This document shows, in pieces, positions 5,461 to 6,569 of a stretch of DNA of 6,569 nt; position 1 is the first letter of the stretch, and every line of letters begins with the position of its first letter. The stretch covers positions 1 to 6,569 of the forward strand of contig JAGMEZ010000655.1 in NCBI GenBank assembly GCA_023127905.1. The letters are read 5' to 3'. Source of the stretch: Caldifarciminota bacterium (lineage in GTDB: Bacteria; Hydrothermota; E44-bin80). The position numbers and the translations under genes are program-made. Under the pieces are notes generated by a model. The model was not told where the DNA came from. It did not search any database and was given only the letters and a program-made list of their open reading frames with translations.

Positions 5461-6569
5461 ATGAGGAAATCTGAAAAGTCGAAGAAATTTGATATATCGA
5501 GTAAAATAAATGTGAGGGAACTTTTCAGGATTTCTTATGAGAAACAGGTTGTCTATTTCGTTCTCCTACTCCTTGTATTTTTTGGATTTACAGAGATTGT
5601 GTCACTTTCTTATATAAGAAAAATGGAATATAAATGGTTGTTTTCAAGGAAGGCTGAATTTAGTGTCTTACAACAAGAAGTTGAAAAAATTTTAACACGT
5701 CCCCCAGAGGAAGTAAAACAGAGACTTCGTAAGTTAGTTGAGAATCCTTCCCTTAGAAGAGTTACAGTCTTTGACAGTAAGGGGGATTTAAAATTTGATA
5801 CATCCCCATATCCTGAAAAGGTTCAATTAAAGAAAATGGAGGGAGTAGCAGATTTAAGAATAGAACGCAGAGGAACTTCTGTTGTTACATCGTACTGGTT
5901 CCGTTTTTTATTAGAAACTGGCGATTCACTATTTGTTGTGTTTTTTTCACCAGAGGAAGATATACCTTTTCTTCTCGGGTTTTTAAGAATAACATCGTAT
6001 ATAAAACTTTCAGGTACGTTTCTTGCATTTATACTCGGTGGATATTTCATTTTGTTTGTCCTAAGCCCTTTTAAAAAAATGGGAAAAATTGCAAAAGTAC
6101 TGAAGAAAAAAGATGTTACGAGTGTAGAAGAGATTGTTTTAATGTTTAATGAGACTATAGGTGAACTGAAAAGATTGTATGCAAAAGAGAAAAAGAAAGT
6201 TAGGAGAATGGAGAAAGAGATTTCATTAAAAGAACACCTTGCATCCCTTGGAGAAATGTCTGCAGGTATTGCCCATGAATTCAAAAACTCTCTTGGTTCT
6301 ATTATTGGGTTTACAAAACTTGCAATGAAAGAAGGAGGTAAAAAGGAGTACCTTGAAAAAGTCAAAAAAGAATCGGATGCACTCAACCGTGTTGTTAATG
6401 AATTTCTTTTCTTCGCCAAGCCTCAGAAACTTGAGAAAGAATCCTTTTTACTAAAGGATATAGTTTCTGAATTGATTGAAAATCGTCCTGAAAATATTGA
6501 GATGAAGATTGTAATTGAAGAGATACCAAAAATTCTTGCTGATAAGCAGTTACTGAAACGCGCATTTTC
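5461..6569 (+). CDS. Membrane sensor histidine kinase, NtrB/AtoS-like (3' end missing)
   Basis: The first 369 codons of a gene leaving the right edge. TM1 is at about residues 30-52 (VVYFVLLLLVFFGF). An extracytoplasmic sensor region of about 130 residues follows (53-180) and contains VTVFDSKGDLKFDT, typical of PAS/Cache-like folds. TM2 is at about 183-203. A HAMP-like linker follows (conserved Pro203, VEEIVLMFNETIGEL at 222-236) and then a charged coiled coil. The HisKA dimerisation domain has the H box ASLGEMSAGIAHEFKNSLGS with the predicted phosphorylated His272. The frame ends in ILADKQLLKRAF, just before the ATP-binding N box. The H box resembles NtrB/AtoS/ZraS kinases, which often pair with sigma-54 activators, but a partner would lie outside the window. 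The ATG at 5461 is the first possible in-frame start, since a TAA directly precedes it. No Shine-Dalgarno is evident, so the start is less certain than the identity. The next candidate is GTG 5512. Confidence 0.9.
   Translation, partial: MRKSEKSKKFDISSKINVRELFRISYEKQVVYFVLLLLVFFGFTEIVSLSYIRKMEYKWLFSRKAEFSVLQQEVEKILTRPPEEVKQRLRKLVENPSLRRVTVFDSKGDLKFDTSPYPEKVQLKKMEGVADLRIERRGTSVVTSYWFRFLLETGDSLFVVFFSPEEDIPFLLGFLRITSYIKLSGTFLAFILGGYFILFVLSPFKKMGKIAKVLKKKDVTSVEEIVLMFNETIGELKRLYAKEKKKVRRMEKEISLKEHLASLGEMSAGIAHEFKNSLGSIIGFTKLAMKEGGKKEYLEKVKKESDALNRVVNEFLFFAKPQKLEKESFLLKDIVSELIENRPENIEMKIVIEEIPKILADKQLLKRAF

Noticed and set aside
5823..6419. A 198-codon open frame on the minus strand inside the kinase gene
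   Set aside because: It is antisense to a clear histidine kinase with H box and HAMP-like linker. Its Ser/Phe/Leu-rich product is what the reverse of Lys/Glu-rich coding sequence gives, and it shows no motif.

Overview
The window looks like AT-rich chromosomal DNA from a diderm (outer-membrane-bearing) bacterium. It carries minor pilin genes of a type IV pilus or type II secretion system, a large protein with a cleavable signal peptide, and a two-transmembrane sensor histidine kinase. The combination of HEAT repeats, aspartate/glycine-rich solenoid repeats and AT-rich codon use recalls poorly cultured candidate phyla such as WOR-3 or relatives. That placement is only an impression; nothing here (no rRNA, no universal marker) fixes the taxon.

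Left half, minus strand (2170 down to 1): a tightly packed run of four prepilin-like genes in the order FimT/GspH-like, PilV/GspI-like, PilW/GspJ-like and PilX/GspK-like. A fifth gene with a hydrophobic N-terminus leaves the left edge. Neighbouring genes overlap, abut or are separated by 14-17 bases, and each has its own Shine-Dalgarno sequence. This is the classic order of minor pilin operons, in which the products are thought to prime pilus assembly and sit at the tip. In many such operons the fifth position is held by a pilY1-type adhesin.

Centre (2171-2585): a 415-base divergent intergenic region. It holds a perfect sigma-70 consensus promoter (TTGACA, 17 bases, TATAAT) firing left toward the pilins and a near-perfect one (TTGACA, 17 bases, TATAGT) firing right. 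The leftward transcript would have an unusually long leader of about 259 nt. That leader contains a very strong Shine-Dalgarno sequence with no ordinary start codon and a small hairpin followed by a run of U.

Right half, plus strand: a 944-residue exported protein (2586-5420). It has a signal peptide, an unrecognised N-terminal region, a 12-copy solenoid with a period of about 27 residues (motif D-x2-G-[DN]-D-x-Y) and a C-terminal HEAT-repeat array. It is followed after 40 bases by a membrane-bound NtrB/AtoS-type sensor histidine kinase that leaves the right edge just before its ATP-binding N box. No terminator is visible between the two, so they are probably co-transcribed.

The most interesting object is the solenoid-HEAT protein and its placement between a minor pilin operon and a sensor kinase. 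A role in sensing or building a surface structure is plausible but is inference from position only.
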